From Mixophyes australis (Eukaryota; Chordata; Amphibia; Anura; Limnodynastidae): a stretch of 64,000 bases of DNA. A model generated the notes under the pieces. That model did not search any database. It saw nothing but the letters and a program-made list of their open reading frames with translations, and was not told the DNA's origin. Numbering within the stretch: the stretch's first letter is position 1; the number at the start of each line of letters is the position of its first letter. The DNA lies in the NCBI GenBank assembly GCA_036250195.1, contig JAVHZZ010000002.1, positions 275,926,460 through 275,990,459 of the forward strand, given 5' to 3'. This document shows positions 32,213 through 42,050 of this stretch, piece after piece. The translations under genes and the position numbers were made by a program.

Positions 32213-32903
32213 TGTTAGGAACTCCCAAGTCAGCACAGTGAAACACGGGAACTACTCTGAAGGCCAGGTGTTCGCTGGAGCCCCTAGTGGTGGGGACAGA
32301 CTGGGCTGCGGGCCGACCGAGGGTCGAGTAACGTATACTGACTTAAGGAGTTCCCAGAAGTGGAGTGATTGGTGGACAGTAGTATAAGAAGAATCCTAGG
32401 TCAAAAGGTCACATGCACAGATGCAATATCCAAGGGCAAGCGAAGGGTCAAACTTACAGGCAGAGAAGCAAAATCCGAATTCCAGGCAAAAGGTCAAGGT
32501 CAGAAGAGAAGGGTCACAGGTCCGATAACAAGCAGGGGTCAAAACACGGGTAGTCAAATCCAAGGTAGCAGGACTGAGGACAGAACGCTATAACCGGCAG
32601 TGAGGCTGCAAACCTCACTGCCTTAAATACCAGCAGTGGCCAATCAGAGCCTAGCTCTGACATCACATGGGCAGGCTCAATCCTGCCATAACTACAACAT
32701 ACATTAATCAGCCTACAGGCTTGTGGGCGCTTCTGCGCATGCGCCCGGCTGTTCCCAGCTGCCAGGACGCAGCGCCCCTGTAAATAGCGTCCGACTGTTG
32801 CCCTGGCAACGGTCGGGTCAAAGCAGGAAGTGACGTCCCGGTTGCCATAGCGACGACCGGGACGCCTGCAGGAAATAGGTGAGAGTCGCGGCGGCTGCTA
32901 ACA
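32213..32903 (-). mobile_element. Solo LTR inserted at the gag start codon
   Basis: Ends TGTTAGGAACTCCC and GGCTGCTAACA, length 691 bp, flanked by a perfect 5-bp duplication TAATG (32208-32212 and 32904-32908). The sense strand is inferred as minus from a CCAAT-type TCTGATTGGCCACTG followed by a TATTTAAGG TATA box. No internal region remains, so it is a recombination-derived solo LTR. Same family as 39869-40624 and 63513-64000. Confidence 0.88.
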
Positions 32904-32905
32904 TA

Positions 32906-33492
32906 ATGGAAGACATTTTATGAATCCTAGTGCATGTAGCAGCAGTGCAGGAGGAAAATATCCGACTTCTCCGTGAGGAGATCGCTCAGGGGAGATGAGA
33001 TAGAGAGGGTCCAGCTACCGCCACGCTACAGAAATTAACTTCTGATGATGACGTGGAGGCATATCTAATAGCATTTGAGCGTGCCGCCACCCGAGCCAAG
33101 TGGCCACCTGAGTCTTGGTCCGAATACCTGGCTCCCTATCTTTCAGAAGAAGCACAGCAAACCTTTATAGACCTAGAAGAGGACCAGGCTGGCGATTATC
33201 AGCGGCTGAAAACCGCCATCTTAGCGAGGGTTGGAGCCACCAGAGCAGGGGAGGTCCAACATTATCATTACTGGAGACTCTCCAAAGATTTACCGGTTCG
33301 GGCTGAGCTGGCTGATCTTCGTAGAACACTAAAGAAGTGGTTACAGCCAGAAAAGAACACTGCAGGCAGAATGATCAAAATTCTGGCCATTGACCATTGT
33401 GTCCGGGGTATGGACCGAGGGATCCAAAGGTGGGCACTGGAGGCGGATCCTCAGTCATATGAGGAATTGGCTGCTGTAGTGGAGAGATAAAG
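32906..33492 (+). pseudogene. Gmr1-like gag with SCAN-type capsid domain
   Basis: The ATG lies within the TAATG target duplication. The first ~50 codons contain two in-frame TGA codons, after MEDIL and after IAQGR. From 33044 the frame is open for ~148 codons: DDDVEAYLIAFERAATRAKW, then LAPYLSEEAQQTFIDLEEDQ, YQRLKTAILAR, LRRTLKKWLQPEK and a final YEELAAVVER. This is the five-helix SCAN-like pattern. The vertebrate SCAN domain of zinc-finger proteins is known to derive from gag of Gmr1-like Ty3/gypsy elements, so this is a retroelement capsid and not a host SCAN gene. Integrase remnants of the same element lie beyond the nested insertion. A SCAN zinc-finger gene is excluded by the absence of C2H2 fingers and by the LTR context. 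Confidence 0.82.
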
Positions 33493-33569
33493 CGCCTTAC
33501 AGCATATGCTCCAAAGCATATGCTCCATTGCCCGCTCCAAAGTTTGTGCCTCGGTCAAAATCTGGCATA

Positions 33570-33921
33570 TGGAACAGTGGATCGGATATTAGTGAGGACA
33601 GGTTGCTTGATGAAAAGGCAGCCAAACCTGCATTGGGATGCAGGCTTAAATCTTTTAATCAAAATATGAATGAATACCTCATGTTGAAGTGCTCCATCAC
33701 TTTGTAGAGAAATGGATCTCTTTCATAAGTAAGACACAGGGTCAGGATACACAAGGGTCCAGGGAATCAGGCTAGCAACAAGTTGCACTGACAGTGAGCA
33801 GGTGTCAGTGCTGAGTTTAAATAGAGCAGGTTAGAATGACCCACCCTGGGGGCGAGTCTTGAGATCCACAGGAAAACAGATCAGACAGGGAAAGTAGCAA
33901 AACCTGGTCCGGATTGTTACA
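33570..33921 (-). mobile_element. 3' LTR of the chromodomain gypsy element
   Basis: Minus-strand start TGTAACAATCCGGACCAGG at 33921, preceded by the purine-rich AGAAAGGGGCATAC. Positions 33705-33921 match 40836-41052 closely (GTAGAGAAATGGAT, GACACAGGGTCAGGATA, GAGCAGGTGTCAGTGCTGAG). The remaining 135 bp does not align convincingly with the 5' LTR. Confidence 0.7.
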
Positions 33922-33964
33922 GTATGCCCCTTTCTAGGGGTGGACTCCAGACACCTTACGATAT

Positions 33965-34330
33965 TTACCCAGGGAACCTTTTCCGAAACTGTTTGAGTAA
34001 GCGAGGAGCATGAATGTCTAAAGCTTTAACCCAGGAACGTTCCTCAGGCCCATAGCCTTTCCAATCGACCAGGAATTGCAGTGAACCTCTGGATCTACGA
34101 GAGTCCGATACTTGTTTAATTTCATACTCAGTCTGATCTTGAGAAATAGCCGGAGGCGGAGAAGCTGTGACGCTTGAAAATTGATTTTGTACCACCGTTT
34201 TAGCAGAGAGACATGAAACACATTGGGAATCCTTAGTGAGGATGGAAGTTTCAATCTAAAAGCTGCTGGATTGATTATCTCGGAGATTTGGTAGGGACTG
34301 ATAAACTTGGGTGCTAGTTTCATACTAGGA
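33965..34330 (-). pseudogene. Integrase C-terminus and chromodomain
   Basis: 34323-34170 encodes KFISPYQISEIINPAAFRLK and NVFHVSLLKRW, the GPY/F-type integrase C-terminal module. 34195-33965, in a second frame, gives YEIKQVSDSRRSRGSLQFLV, then DWKGYGPEERSWV and DIHAPRLLKQFRKRFPG, the terminal chromodomain of chromodomain-bearing Ty3/gypsy elements, thought to direct integration to chromatin. The frame change between the modules marks a frameshift. Confidence 0.88.
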
Positions 34331-34334
34331 ACTT

Positions 34335-35209
34335 TTAAACAGATATTTTTTGTGGATAGCCAGACCTTATCCCCTGGAAGAAACAGAGGAGCAGGACACC
34401 TTTTCTTATTGAAATTTTTTTTAGCCCACGTAGCAGAATTCTCCAGAATACTTTTGGTTTGAGCCCAAATGAGACTCCTTGCGTAGCAGGGAATCTACTG
34501 CAGGAACGGAGGAGATAGGAGTTTGAGAAAAGGTAGGTGGTCTGGGATGACATCCATGACAAAAAAGGGTGAATTACAAACAGCTTCATGGAAATGATTG
34601 TTATATGCGAACTCGGCCCCTGGGAGGAGTTCCAGCCAATCCGCTTGGTGAGCAGACACATACATTCGTAGGAATTTTTCGAGCTCTTGGTTTGTCCGTT
34701 CGGTCAGGCCATTAGACTGAGAATGATATGCAGAGGAAATGTCCAATTTAATGCCTAACTTAAAACAAAAGGATCTCCAGAACCTTGAAACAAACTGTGA
34801 ACCACGTTCTGACACGATATGGAGTGGACAGCCGTGGAGGCAAAATATTTCTTTGATGAAAAGTTATGCCAACAATGCGGAAGAAGGGAGTCCTTTGAGG
34901 GGAATGAAATGAGCTGCTCTAGAAAAAGGTCTGTCACCACCCAGATAACTGTATGAGCTTTGGAGGGAGGCAGATCGGTAATAAAGTCCATAGATAATTG
35001 AGATCAGGATACTTCAGGAACAGGTAAAGGAATAAGAGGACTGAAGGGTCTATGCCGAGGAATCTTATGTTGTGCACATTTAGAGCAATGATTTTACATC
35101 TTTCAGGGATGGCCACCAATAGTACCTGGTCAGGAGTTCTCCAGTCTTCTTGACTCCAGCATGACCCAAGAAGCAACATAAATGGGCCCAGTGGAACAAC
35201 TTGAGACAT
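34335..35209 (-). pseudogene. Ty3/gypsy integrase
   Basis: DDE-type integrase. MDFITDLPPSKAHTVIWVVT carries the first catalytic Asp (about 34990-34930). MSERGSQFVSRFW holds the second-Asp block (near 34810), with the usual SDRG changed to SERG, so the catalytic Asp is lost. HSQSNGLTERTNQELEKFLR carries the Glu (about 34730-34670). A KCAQHK-type piece of the zinc-binding region lies upstream near 35085. At least three frames are needed, so the protein is dead. Confidence 0.85.
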
Positions 35210-36016
35210 AGATTTGTGCTAATATGTAGGTTCTGCCTGGACTGCAAGTAGATTTATGCACAGGAGTAAGAGCCATGACACAACTAGGGTTAATGATGGG
35301 ATGAATGTCCTCGGGAGAATCCTGGTCTTCAGAATGAAAGGACCTACAAAGTGCGTCTGCTTTTTAATTTTTTGATCCCAGATGGAAGGTAAGACTAATA
35401 TCAATTCTTGAAAAGAACAAGAACCATCTGGCTTGATGCAGATTCAGAAAATGAGCTGAACGGAGATAAATGAGGTTCTTATGGTCGGTATATATCGTAA
35501 TAGGAAACAAGGCCCCTTCCAACAGATGTCGCCATTCAGAAAGGGCTAATTTAATAGCCAATAATTCTTGATCTCCTATTCCATAATTCTTTTCTGTTGG
35601 GAGGAATTTGAGAGAGAAATACCCACATGGATGTAGTTTCCTAGAAGTGTCTCATTGAGACAAAACTGCACCAGTGCCCACAGAAGATGCATCTACTTCC
35701 AAGAAGAAGGGACATTGGCAGTCAGGTTGCTGAAGAATAGGAGCAGAAGAGAAGGCTGACTTTAGATGCTCAAAAGCTGAGATGGCCTCAGGGGACCAAA
35801 GCTTGGAATTAGCTGATTTCTTGGTAAGAGCAGTGATGGGGCAATGATGGTAGAACACCCCTTGATGAAATGTCTGTAGTAGTTGGTGAAGCCAAGAAAT
35901 CATTGGATAGCTTTTAGACCGTTCAGCAAGGGCCAATCCACAATCACTCTTAGTTTAGCCGGGTCCATCTGAAGGGCTGTGCCTGAGAGGATGTAGCCTA
36001 AGAAATTAATCTGAGG
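35210..36016 (-). pseudogene. Ty3/gypsy RT connection and RNase H
   Basis: 35936-35652 reads [20 protein letters not shown]...[20 protein letters not shown] with TGAVLSQ, the start of RNase H (FLEVDAS, catalytic Asp). 35561-35364 continues with [29 protein letters not shown] and [10 protein letters not shown]. These are the conserved RNase H blocks in the right order but split by stops. Confidence 0.85.
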
Positions 36017-36793
36017 TTACTCGAAGAGGCACTTTTGTAGTTTACAGGAGAGGTTGTTTTTACTCAGACGAGTCAGGAATTTACCTACCTGTTCCCTATG
36101 TGAAGGAAGGTCTCGAGAAAATATCAGAATATCGTCCAGGTAGATGATGGCAAATTGATAGATAAGGTCTTGGAAAATATCATTCATGAGGGTTTGGAAT
36201 ACAACTGGAGCATTACAAAGCCCAAAGGACATTGCTAAATACTCAAAGTACCCATCATTTGTGTTAAAGGCTGTTTTCCATTTATTACCTGCTTTAATAC
36301 GAACAAGATTGTAGGCCCCTCGTAAATATAATTTGGAGAACACAGTAGCGCCTTTGATGCGGTTGAAAAACTCAGAGATAAGGTGTAATGGATACCTATT
36401 GTTAATGGTAATAGCATTAAGGCCTCGAAAGTCAATCCATGGCCGAAGGCCACCATCCTTCTTTTTAACGAAAAAGAATCCAGCTCCAGCTGGAGAAGTA
36501 GACTTCCGGATAAAACCTTTTTGCAGGTTTTTTTGAATATATTTAGACATTGCTTGGGTCTCAGGAAGAGAAAGGGGATATATACGACCATGAGGAAAAG
36601 GTTTGTCAGGGAAAAGCTCGATTCCACAATCCCAAATGCGATGAGGGGGAAGCTTGGTTGCCTCTTTTTCACAGAAGACATCTGCATACTGTTGGTATTG
36701 AGGAGGTAAACATGGTAACGAAGAAACAGTGGTTGGATGGAGAGGTACTCCTTTCTTCAGACAGTGAGACTGACACCGTGATCCCCAGGACAA
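36017..36793 (-). pseudogene. Ty3/gypsy reverse transcriptase
   Basis: A 258-residue continuous frame. It has IYPLSLPETQAMSKYIQKNL, GFIRKSTSPAGAGFFFVKKK, GGLRPWIDFRGLNAITINNR, YPLHLISE, FSKLYLRGAYNLVRI, FNTNDGYFEYLAMSFGLCNA, and YLDDILIFS with the catalytic Asp pair. The FSKLDLRGAYN motif has Tyr in place of the first catalytic Asp, so the enzyme would be inactive even though the frame is open. The palm-to-thumb region ends at a stop near 36017 after LQKCLFE. Confidence 0.93.
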
Positions 36794-37124
36794 AATTTGA
36801 GCAGTATGTCAGTCCAGAGTTGGGGACTGGAGACGTAGCCATGGCAGACCTAAAAGAAGGGAGTGAATGGTCTTTGGAAGGACTAGGAAGGAAATTTTTT
36901 CCTGCAATTTGAAGGGTGAGGGGAAAAGTCCGGAACTGAATGAAGCCTCCTGGAATATTACTGCCATTGATGGGTGTAAGGCATACAGGATGTTCCAGTG
37001 GTGTAGTAAGAATATGATATTTCTCATCCACAGTGGCAGCAATAAAATTACCGGCTGCACCAGGATCCAGAAAAGCATCCAGCGGAATAGAGAGATTAAA
37101 AAAAAACAGAAAAACAGACAACAA
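36794..37124 (-). pseudogene. Ty3/gypsy aspartic protease
   Basis: IPLDAFLDPGAAGNFIAATV is the retropepsin active-site region, where DSGA has become DPGA. It is followed by the conserved TPLEHPVCLTPINGS and GGFIQFRTFPLTLQI flap-like segments. The Ser-to-Pro change would abolish the catalytic geometry. The frame overlaps the gag tail. Confidence 0.8.
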
Positions 37125-37199
37125 GAGGTTCTCGTTGCGATAAAAACTGTTGAGGGAAAAATCAAACAGACCTTAGAGGGTCCCCACTTGCTCTGTTTG

Positions 37200-38099
37200 G
37201 CGTGAGCATTTTCACGGACGCGTAGGACAACTACTGATGCGATGGACCTTCCCTCCACAAGAGAGGCACAGATTATTTTTAAATCTTCTCTCTCACTTGG
37301 AGAGAGGCGGGACCTATCCATTTGCATGGGTTCTTTTGGGGGCAAAGAGGCCACTGAGTTCTGTAAAACAGGGCGATGATTAGGACAACGGATCTGTTCC
37401 TTTTCTTGAACTCTCTCCTTGAATCGAAAATCTATTTTGACACATAGCGAGATTAGATCATCCAAGGAAGATGGGAGGTCACGGGAAGCCAACACATCTT
37501 TTATTTGATCAGATAGACCTTGCCAGAACGTGGCCACCAGCGCTTCATCATTCTAGTGCAGCTCGGAGGCCATTGTCCCAAATAAGATAGCATATTGTCC
37601 CACAGAATGAGAGCCTTGGCATAGATGAAGAATTCCTGTAGCTGAACTGGAAAGCCGACCAGGTTCATCAAAAAAAATTTTGAAGGTTGTCAGAAATTCC
37701 ATATAATTTTGCAGCAAGGGGTCATTCTTCTCCCACAGGGGTGTGGCCCAGGCCAGGGCTTGACCAGAAAGGAGGAACAGAATGTATGCAATTTTAGCCC
37801 TATCCATTGGAAAGTCTCTGGGCAATAATTTGAATTGAATTGCACACTGATTCACGAATCCTCTACATGACTTGGGGTTCCCATTGTACATAGGAAGATT
37901 AAGAATTTGTGGGTGCAAGGTAGTTGTATTAGCAGAAGCCACAGAAGACTCAGCAGAGGTTTTACATTTATGGGAGGATCTTCTGAAAAAAATCCAGACG
38001 AGAGGATACACCCTGTAAGAACTGTATGAGATTGGTCTCTTACTTTTCCACTCTCCCGACTAGATGTTGATATAGGTCCTTGGGAGAGGGATCGTCCAT
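37200..38099 (-). pseudogene. Ty3/gypsy gag
   Basis: The minus-strand ATG at 38099 starts MDDPSPKDLYQHLVGRVEK, then TAA. Capsid follows in 38011-37553: LNLPMYNGNPKSCRGFVNQC, FPMDRAKIAYILFLLSGQAL and LHLCQGSHSVGQYA. After a further stop, 37537-37400 continues with ATFWQGLSDQIKDVLASRDL and SLDDLISLCVKIDFRFKERV, as in retrotransposon gag. The CCHC knuckle expected near 37230-37300 is not intact in a single frame. The early TAA is also present in the duplicate at 39119-39020. Confidence 0.85.
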
Positions 38100-38281
38100 G
38101 GTGTTCATTTCCGTTTATGGTCAGTGCAAACTGTTACGGAGCTAGTTAGATACAGGTCTGATTAGTCAGAGCAGGCCTGTACAAGACCTGGTGCTGAGTC
38201 TTAACTAGGTTAAAAATAAGGAGGCAAGACATGGATGTTGCTTCTTCAATTCTTCAATCAGTTGATAATAAACATATATAT

Positions 38282-38345
<64 letters not shown>
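37998..38345 (-). repeat. Leader/LTR-end duplication, copy 1
   Basis: Nearly identical to 39020-39336 over ~300 bp. It contains the gag start, leader and LTR end, and finishes in a (TA)n run. Only a handful of substitutions are visible (for example TACACCC/TATACCC and GTTACGG/GTTATGG). Confidence 0.92.
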
Positions 38346-39019
38346 CACGCAAACAGAGATATATATGATGGCGCTAATTACCACAGCGTAAATACAATTT
38401 GGATAAACAGCTGGTATAGATAGTATATGAAGTCCAGTATTAGAGGATCAGTCCCAAACAACAGCACTTAGCTCAGTTAAGAGCGGCAGCCTCAGGATAC
38501 TTGTGGCCAGATGGTTAATCCGGATAACGAAAATGCTGCAACAGAAAAAACAAGTAGGGCGCCCCAATGTGTATTATCACAAATATGGTGTTGGGAAAAT
38601 GTAATAACTGCGTACCGTAAGGATGTATTCAAGAAGTACAGATCATATGGAGGTTTCCTCTTCAGAGGTAGTCCCTCTCAATCTCCATCAGACATAATGA
38701 CAATGTAGAAAAACAGAACAAAAAATAACATAGTGCAGTATTGTTATGTATAAAAACTGCACCAGAACCCAGAGATAGTCCTCCACCAGGAGACAAAGTG
38801 TAAAAATAGGTAGCAAACCCAAAGGTGAAGCACACATGTGCAACATGCAACCCTAGGTAAATAAAAACTGCGTACCAGATAGTCAAAAGACCATGAATTT
38901 CCTTGGACCATGTAAAAGATCAAGCCATTCCTATGAGGTAACCACAATAGCACTGGTAGATGTCACCGCTCAACGCGTTTCGTCCCGGTGCAACGGGACT
39001 TCCTCAGGAGCAACAGCAC
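38346..39019. repeat. Unclassified 674-bp insert with GTCCCGGTGCAACGGGAC hairpin
   Basis: Lies between the two duplicate copies. Near its right end it has CAACGCGTTTCG followed by the perfect hairpin GTCCCG-GTGCAA-CGGGAC and TTCCTCAGGAGC, a motif combination typical of dispersed vertebrate repeats of unassigned class. There is no convincing ORF. Confidence 0.5.
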
Positions 39020-39303
39020 GAGAGGATATACCCTGTAAGAACTGTATGAGATTGGTCTCTTACTTTTCCACTCTCCCGACTAGATGTTGATATAGGTCCT
39101 TGGGAGAGGGATCGTCCATGGTGTTCATTTCCGTTTATGGTCAGTGCAAACTGTTATGGAGCTAGTTAGATACAGGTCTGATTAGTCAGAGCAGGCCTGT
39201 ACAAGACCTGGCGCTGAGTCTTAACTAGGTTAAAAATAAGGAGGCAAGACATGGATGTTGCTTCTTCAATACTTCAATCAGTTGATAATAAACATATATA
39301 TAT

Positions 39304-39336
<33 letters not shown>
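39020..39336 (-). repeat. Leader/LTR-end duplication, copy 2
   Basis: Second copy of 37998-38345. On the right it continues into the rest of the 5' LTR, so this is the original position and the left copy is probably derived from it. Confidence 0.9.
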
Positions 39337-39340
<4 letters not shown>

Positions 39341-41052
39341 TGCACAGATGACAGGAATGAAGTATAATCTGCGGATGTATAATACAGATATCACATATAA
39401 TGGAGAAGCATAAATATGTATAGATGTGACAGCTAATACGTGGAAGTATTAGTAACGTACATAATGCATAAATAACGAAAATGGAAGCAGCGAGAAGTGC
39501 TGCAAATCACTGGGAGAACAGATAGCAATGCAAGCATCAATATACGAGAAGACATAGTACTGGGACTAAGGCAGAGAGGAATCCAGCAAGGAAAGCATAC
39601 AGGAAGGTTGGTAATTAGTTTCAGCATAGCACAGCCATGACCGTAGCAGAGGCAGTGATACAATGCAGGTGTCAATTAGCCGCAACGGAGTGTGGCAAGG
39701 TGATATACACATTAGCAGTCTTGTTCACAGCACAGATGATATCAGCTACAATAACCACAGCAAAGATGAGAATAGTCTGCGCTCAGGGCAACACAGAGAA
39801 GGTAGCAATAACCAATGTCCAGGATACCACAGGGTCAGTAATTAGTAGATGATACTACACAGAGATGCTGTCACGAGCCGCGGTGGTACTCACAGCCGCC
39901 GCAGTTCGCTTACTGTGCTCCCCGGCGTCCCGGCCTTCACCATGATGACCGGGACGTCACTTCCGCCCATCTCCCGACCGTTGCCAAGGCAACGGCCGGA
40001 CGCTTCTGCAGCGCGGCGTCCCGGCAGTATAGGAAGCCGGGCGCACACGCGCATTGTGTAATCTATTAGATTCAGCCTGTGGGCTGAATTAGCAGGCATT
40101 AGCCTGCAAGTGTGCATGCCAGGGCCAAGCCCTGATTGGTTCTCGGAATAGCAGGCAATTAGCCTGCAATGCAAGTGTGCACAATTCAGGGGCAAGCCCT
40201 GATTGGTCCATCTGTCTGCTGCCTCACTGCCTTTTATAGCTTCTGTTACCAGTCTGCTGACCTGCTCTGCTCCTAGCTCCTGTCCTTTGGATATTCTGTT
40301 GGATTGCCCGTGTATGACCCCTTGCCTGGATTTGGACCCTGCCTGTGTTTCTTGTGACCCCGACCTCTGGCGTGTTTACCGATCTTCATGTTTGCTCGTG
40401 ACCCTTGACCTCGGCCTGTTTATTGGATTTGCTGTCTGCTGCCGGCCCTTGACCTTTGCCTGGACTTCACTCCGCTTTCCTGTGTTCTCCCCAGCCGGTA
40501 CGCACTTCACGATCCTCTGTCAGTCTGCAGCCCAGTCTGTCCCCACCACTAGGGGCTCCAGTGAACATCTGACTGGCAGAGTAGATTCCGGGTTGTACAG
40601 TATCGGCTAGGGGGGTTCCTAACAGATGCCAGGTAAAGTCTATACACCACAGAGTCCAGCAGTGTAAGTGTACCAGCCTGTTTGGTATGACAAAGTTTCT
40701 TATACAGCAGAGTTGAAGGAAATGAGAGTCTGTGTATCACAGTAAAGGCACACTTGAGAGTAAACAAAGTCTTGCAATATGCACATGAAGATACTTGCAG
40801 CAGGGGAGTCCCAGGAGAAGTGTTCCCGCACGTGGTAGAGAAATGGATATTTTTCACAAGGAAGACACAGGGTCAGGATATACAAGGGTCCATGGAGTCA
40901 GAGTAGCAGCAAGTTGCATTGACAGTGAGCAGGTGTCAGTGCTGAGTTTAAATAGAGCAGGTTAGAATAACCCGCCCTGAGGGCGAGTCATGTGATCCAC
41001 AGGAAAACAGAGCAGACAGGGAAAGTAGCAAAACCTGGTCAGGATTGTTACA
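39152..41052 (-). mobile_element. 5' LTR of the chromodomain gypsy, interrupted
   Basis: Minus-strand start TGTAACAATCCTGACCAGG at 41052, end GCTCCATAACA at 39152. Removing the solo LTR (756 bp plus 5-bp duplication) leaves about 1.14 kb, much longer than the 352-bp 3' LTR. Contains a TA microsatellite at about 39295-39336. Confidence 0.65.
39869..40624 (+). mobile_element. Solo LTR nested in the gypsy 5' LTR
   Basis: TGTCACGAGCCGC...GGTTCCTAACA, 756 bp, with a perfect 5-bp duplication GATGC at 39864-39868 and 40625-40629. Sense strand plus, judged from CCTGATTGGTCC then CTTTTATAGC. Shares AGTCTGTCCCCACCACTAGG, the GACC..GGCCTG-type blocks and the 3' end with the solo LTRs at 32213 and 63513 (inverted there). 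Confidence 0.92.
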
Positions 41053-41398
41053 GCATACACATCTGTGTGGGGGCACTTGGGGGAAGATGAAACATGGGAT
41101 TGGAAATCGCTCAGATTCTATTGGCCATGAGTGTACGAGAAAATAAAAAGGTTTTGCCGGATGTGTCCAGTATGTCAGAGAACATGTCCAAAGCCTGTTA
41201 ATTATAAAGTCAATTTATAATTTATAATATTATAAAGTCAAGCAGGAAGGCAGGAGAAAACCCATTCAGACATATCATGTCACCTTTCTGAAACCTTGGC
41301 ATGATAGGGGGGAGCCACAAGCCACATTGGTAAACGCAGTTGTGCAGGGAAACAAAGTTCCCATAAGGGACGATCTGTCGCCAGAACAGGGACGCGCT
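41053..41398 (+). pseudogene. Gmr1-like integrase remnants
   Basis: The first piece (41053-41211) reads VWGHLGEDETWDWKSLRFYW, then RFCRMCPVCQRTCPKPV, the HHCC zinc-binding domain of retroelement integrases (His, Cys-x2-Cys). After a short AT-rich direct repeat (ATTATAAAGTCA twice) the second piece (41258-41398) reads YHVTFLKPWHDRG, the integrase C-terminal end, then VPIRDDLSPEQG. That last segment resembles the linker leading into an RT, as expected if integrase precedes RT. The integrase core, RT and RNase H are deleted, and the sequence passes directly to the 3' LTR region. Confidence 0.75.
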
Positions 41399-41447
41399 CT
41401 CTGCAGTGTTAGCGCCACCAAGGTTGGAGGCGCTAAGGAGAGGGGTA

Positions 41448-41866
41448 TTTGGCAAAGAGGCATATTTGCCACAGTTCCCTATAAGAGAACTTCTAAAAGG
41501 ACAGCTAGCCTGCAGCAGCAGGCTGTAGACAGAGTTAAAGGTTCCCTGGGATCCCCTTTTAGCACACACACACACAGGTGTTCCACATGGGTGTGATTGG
41601 TCTGCTGTGATTTGTTGTATTGCGGTAGAGAATAAAGACACTCTCTGTATGTGTGAGTGAGACCACCGATGCCAGTAATTGGTCGGCTTTCAGATAGGGA
41701 AGATATGTCTAGCCAGATGTAGGTGGTGGGGATTTTTGTGTACTGTTTTGGATATGATTGCTGAACCAGCTTTGGAACTGTTTTACCATCCCAACAACTG
41801 CGAATAAACAGTTAAATGGTTCAGCATACCTGTGTCGGGTTCCTGTGAATGCTGTACTTTCTCACA
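41448..41866 (+). mobile_element. 3' LTR of the Gmr1-like element
   Basis: Preceded by the purine tract AAGGAGAGGGGTA, as at 490-504. It begins TTTGGCAAAG (TG mutated to TT) and ends CTTTCTCACA. Contains an AATAAA at about 41630. 419 bp. Confidence 0.78.

Positions 41867-42050
<184 letters not shown>

Larger units (their letters stand above)
33570..41052 (-). mobile_element. Chromodomain Ty3/gypsy retrotransposon, degenerate
   Basis: Minus-strand order gag, protease, RT, RNase H, integrase, chromodomain, flanked by LTR sequence at 33570-33921 and 39152-41052. GCATA duplications stand at 33565-33569 and 41053-41057. All ORFs carry frameshifts or stops. The 5' LTR is interrupted by a solo LTR, and the leader/LTR end is duplicated with a 674-bp insert (38346-39019). 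The two LTRs share ~215 bp at their starts but differ in length. Confidence 0.85.
31737..41866 (+). mobile_element. Gmr1-like Ty3/gypsy element with nested insertions
   Basis: Plus-strand parts in order: LTR piece (31737-31875), leader, SCAN-like gag (32906-33492), integrase zinc-binding and C-terminal pieces (41053-41398), 3' LTR (41448-41866). Interrupting it are a solo LTR (32213-32903, target duplication TAATG) and a chromodomain gypsy element (33570-41052, target duplication GCATA). The two LTR pieces share their last ~140 bp (GGATATGATTGCTGAACCAG, CAGCATACCTGTGTCG, GCTGTACTTTCTCACA). RT and RNase H are deleted from this copy. Confidence 0.8.

Noticed and set aside
33053..33490. A host SCAN-domain zinc-finger gene
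   Set aside because: There are no C2H2 fingers and no splice context. It sits after an LTR and leader and before integrase remnants, and has upstream in-frame stops, so it is retroelement gag.
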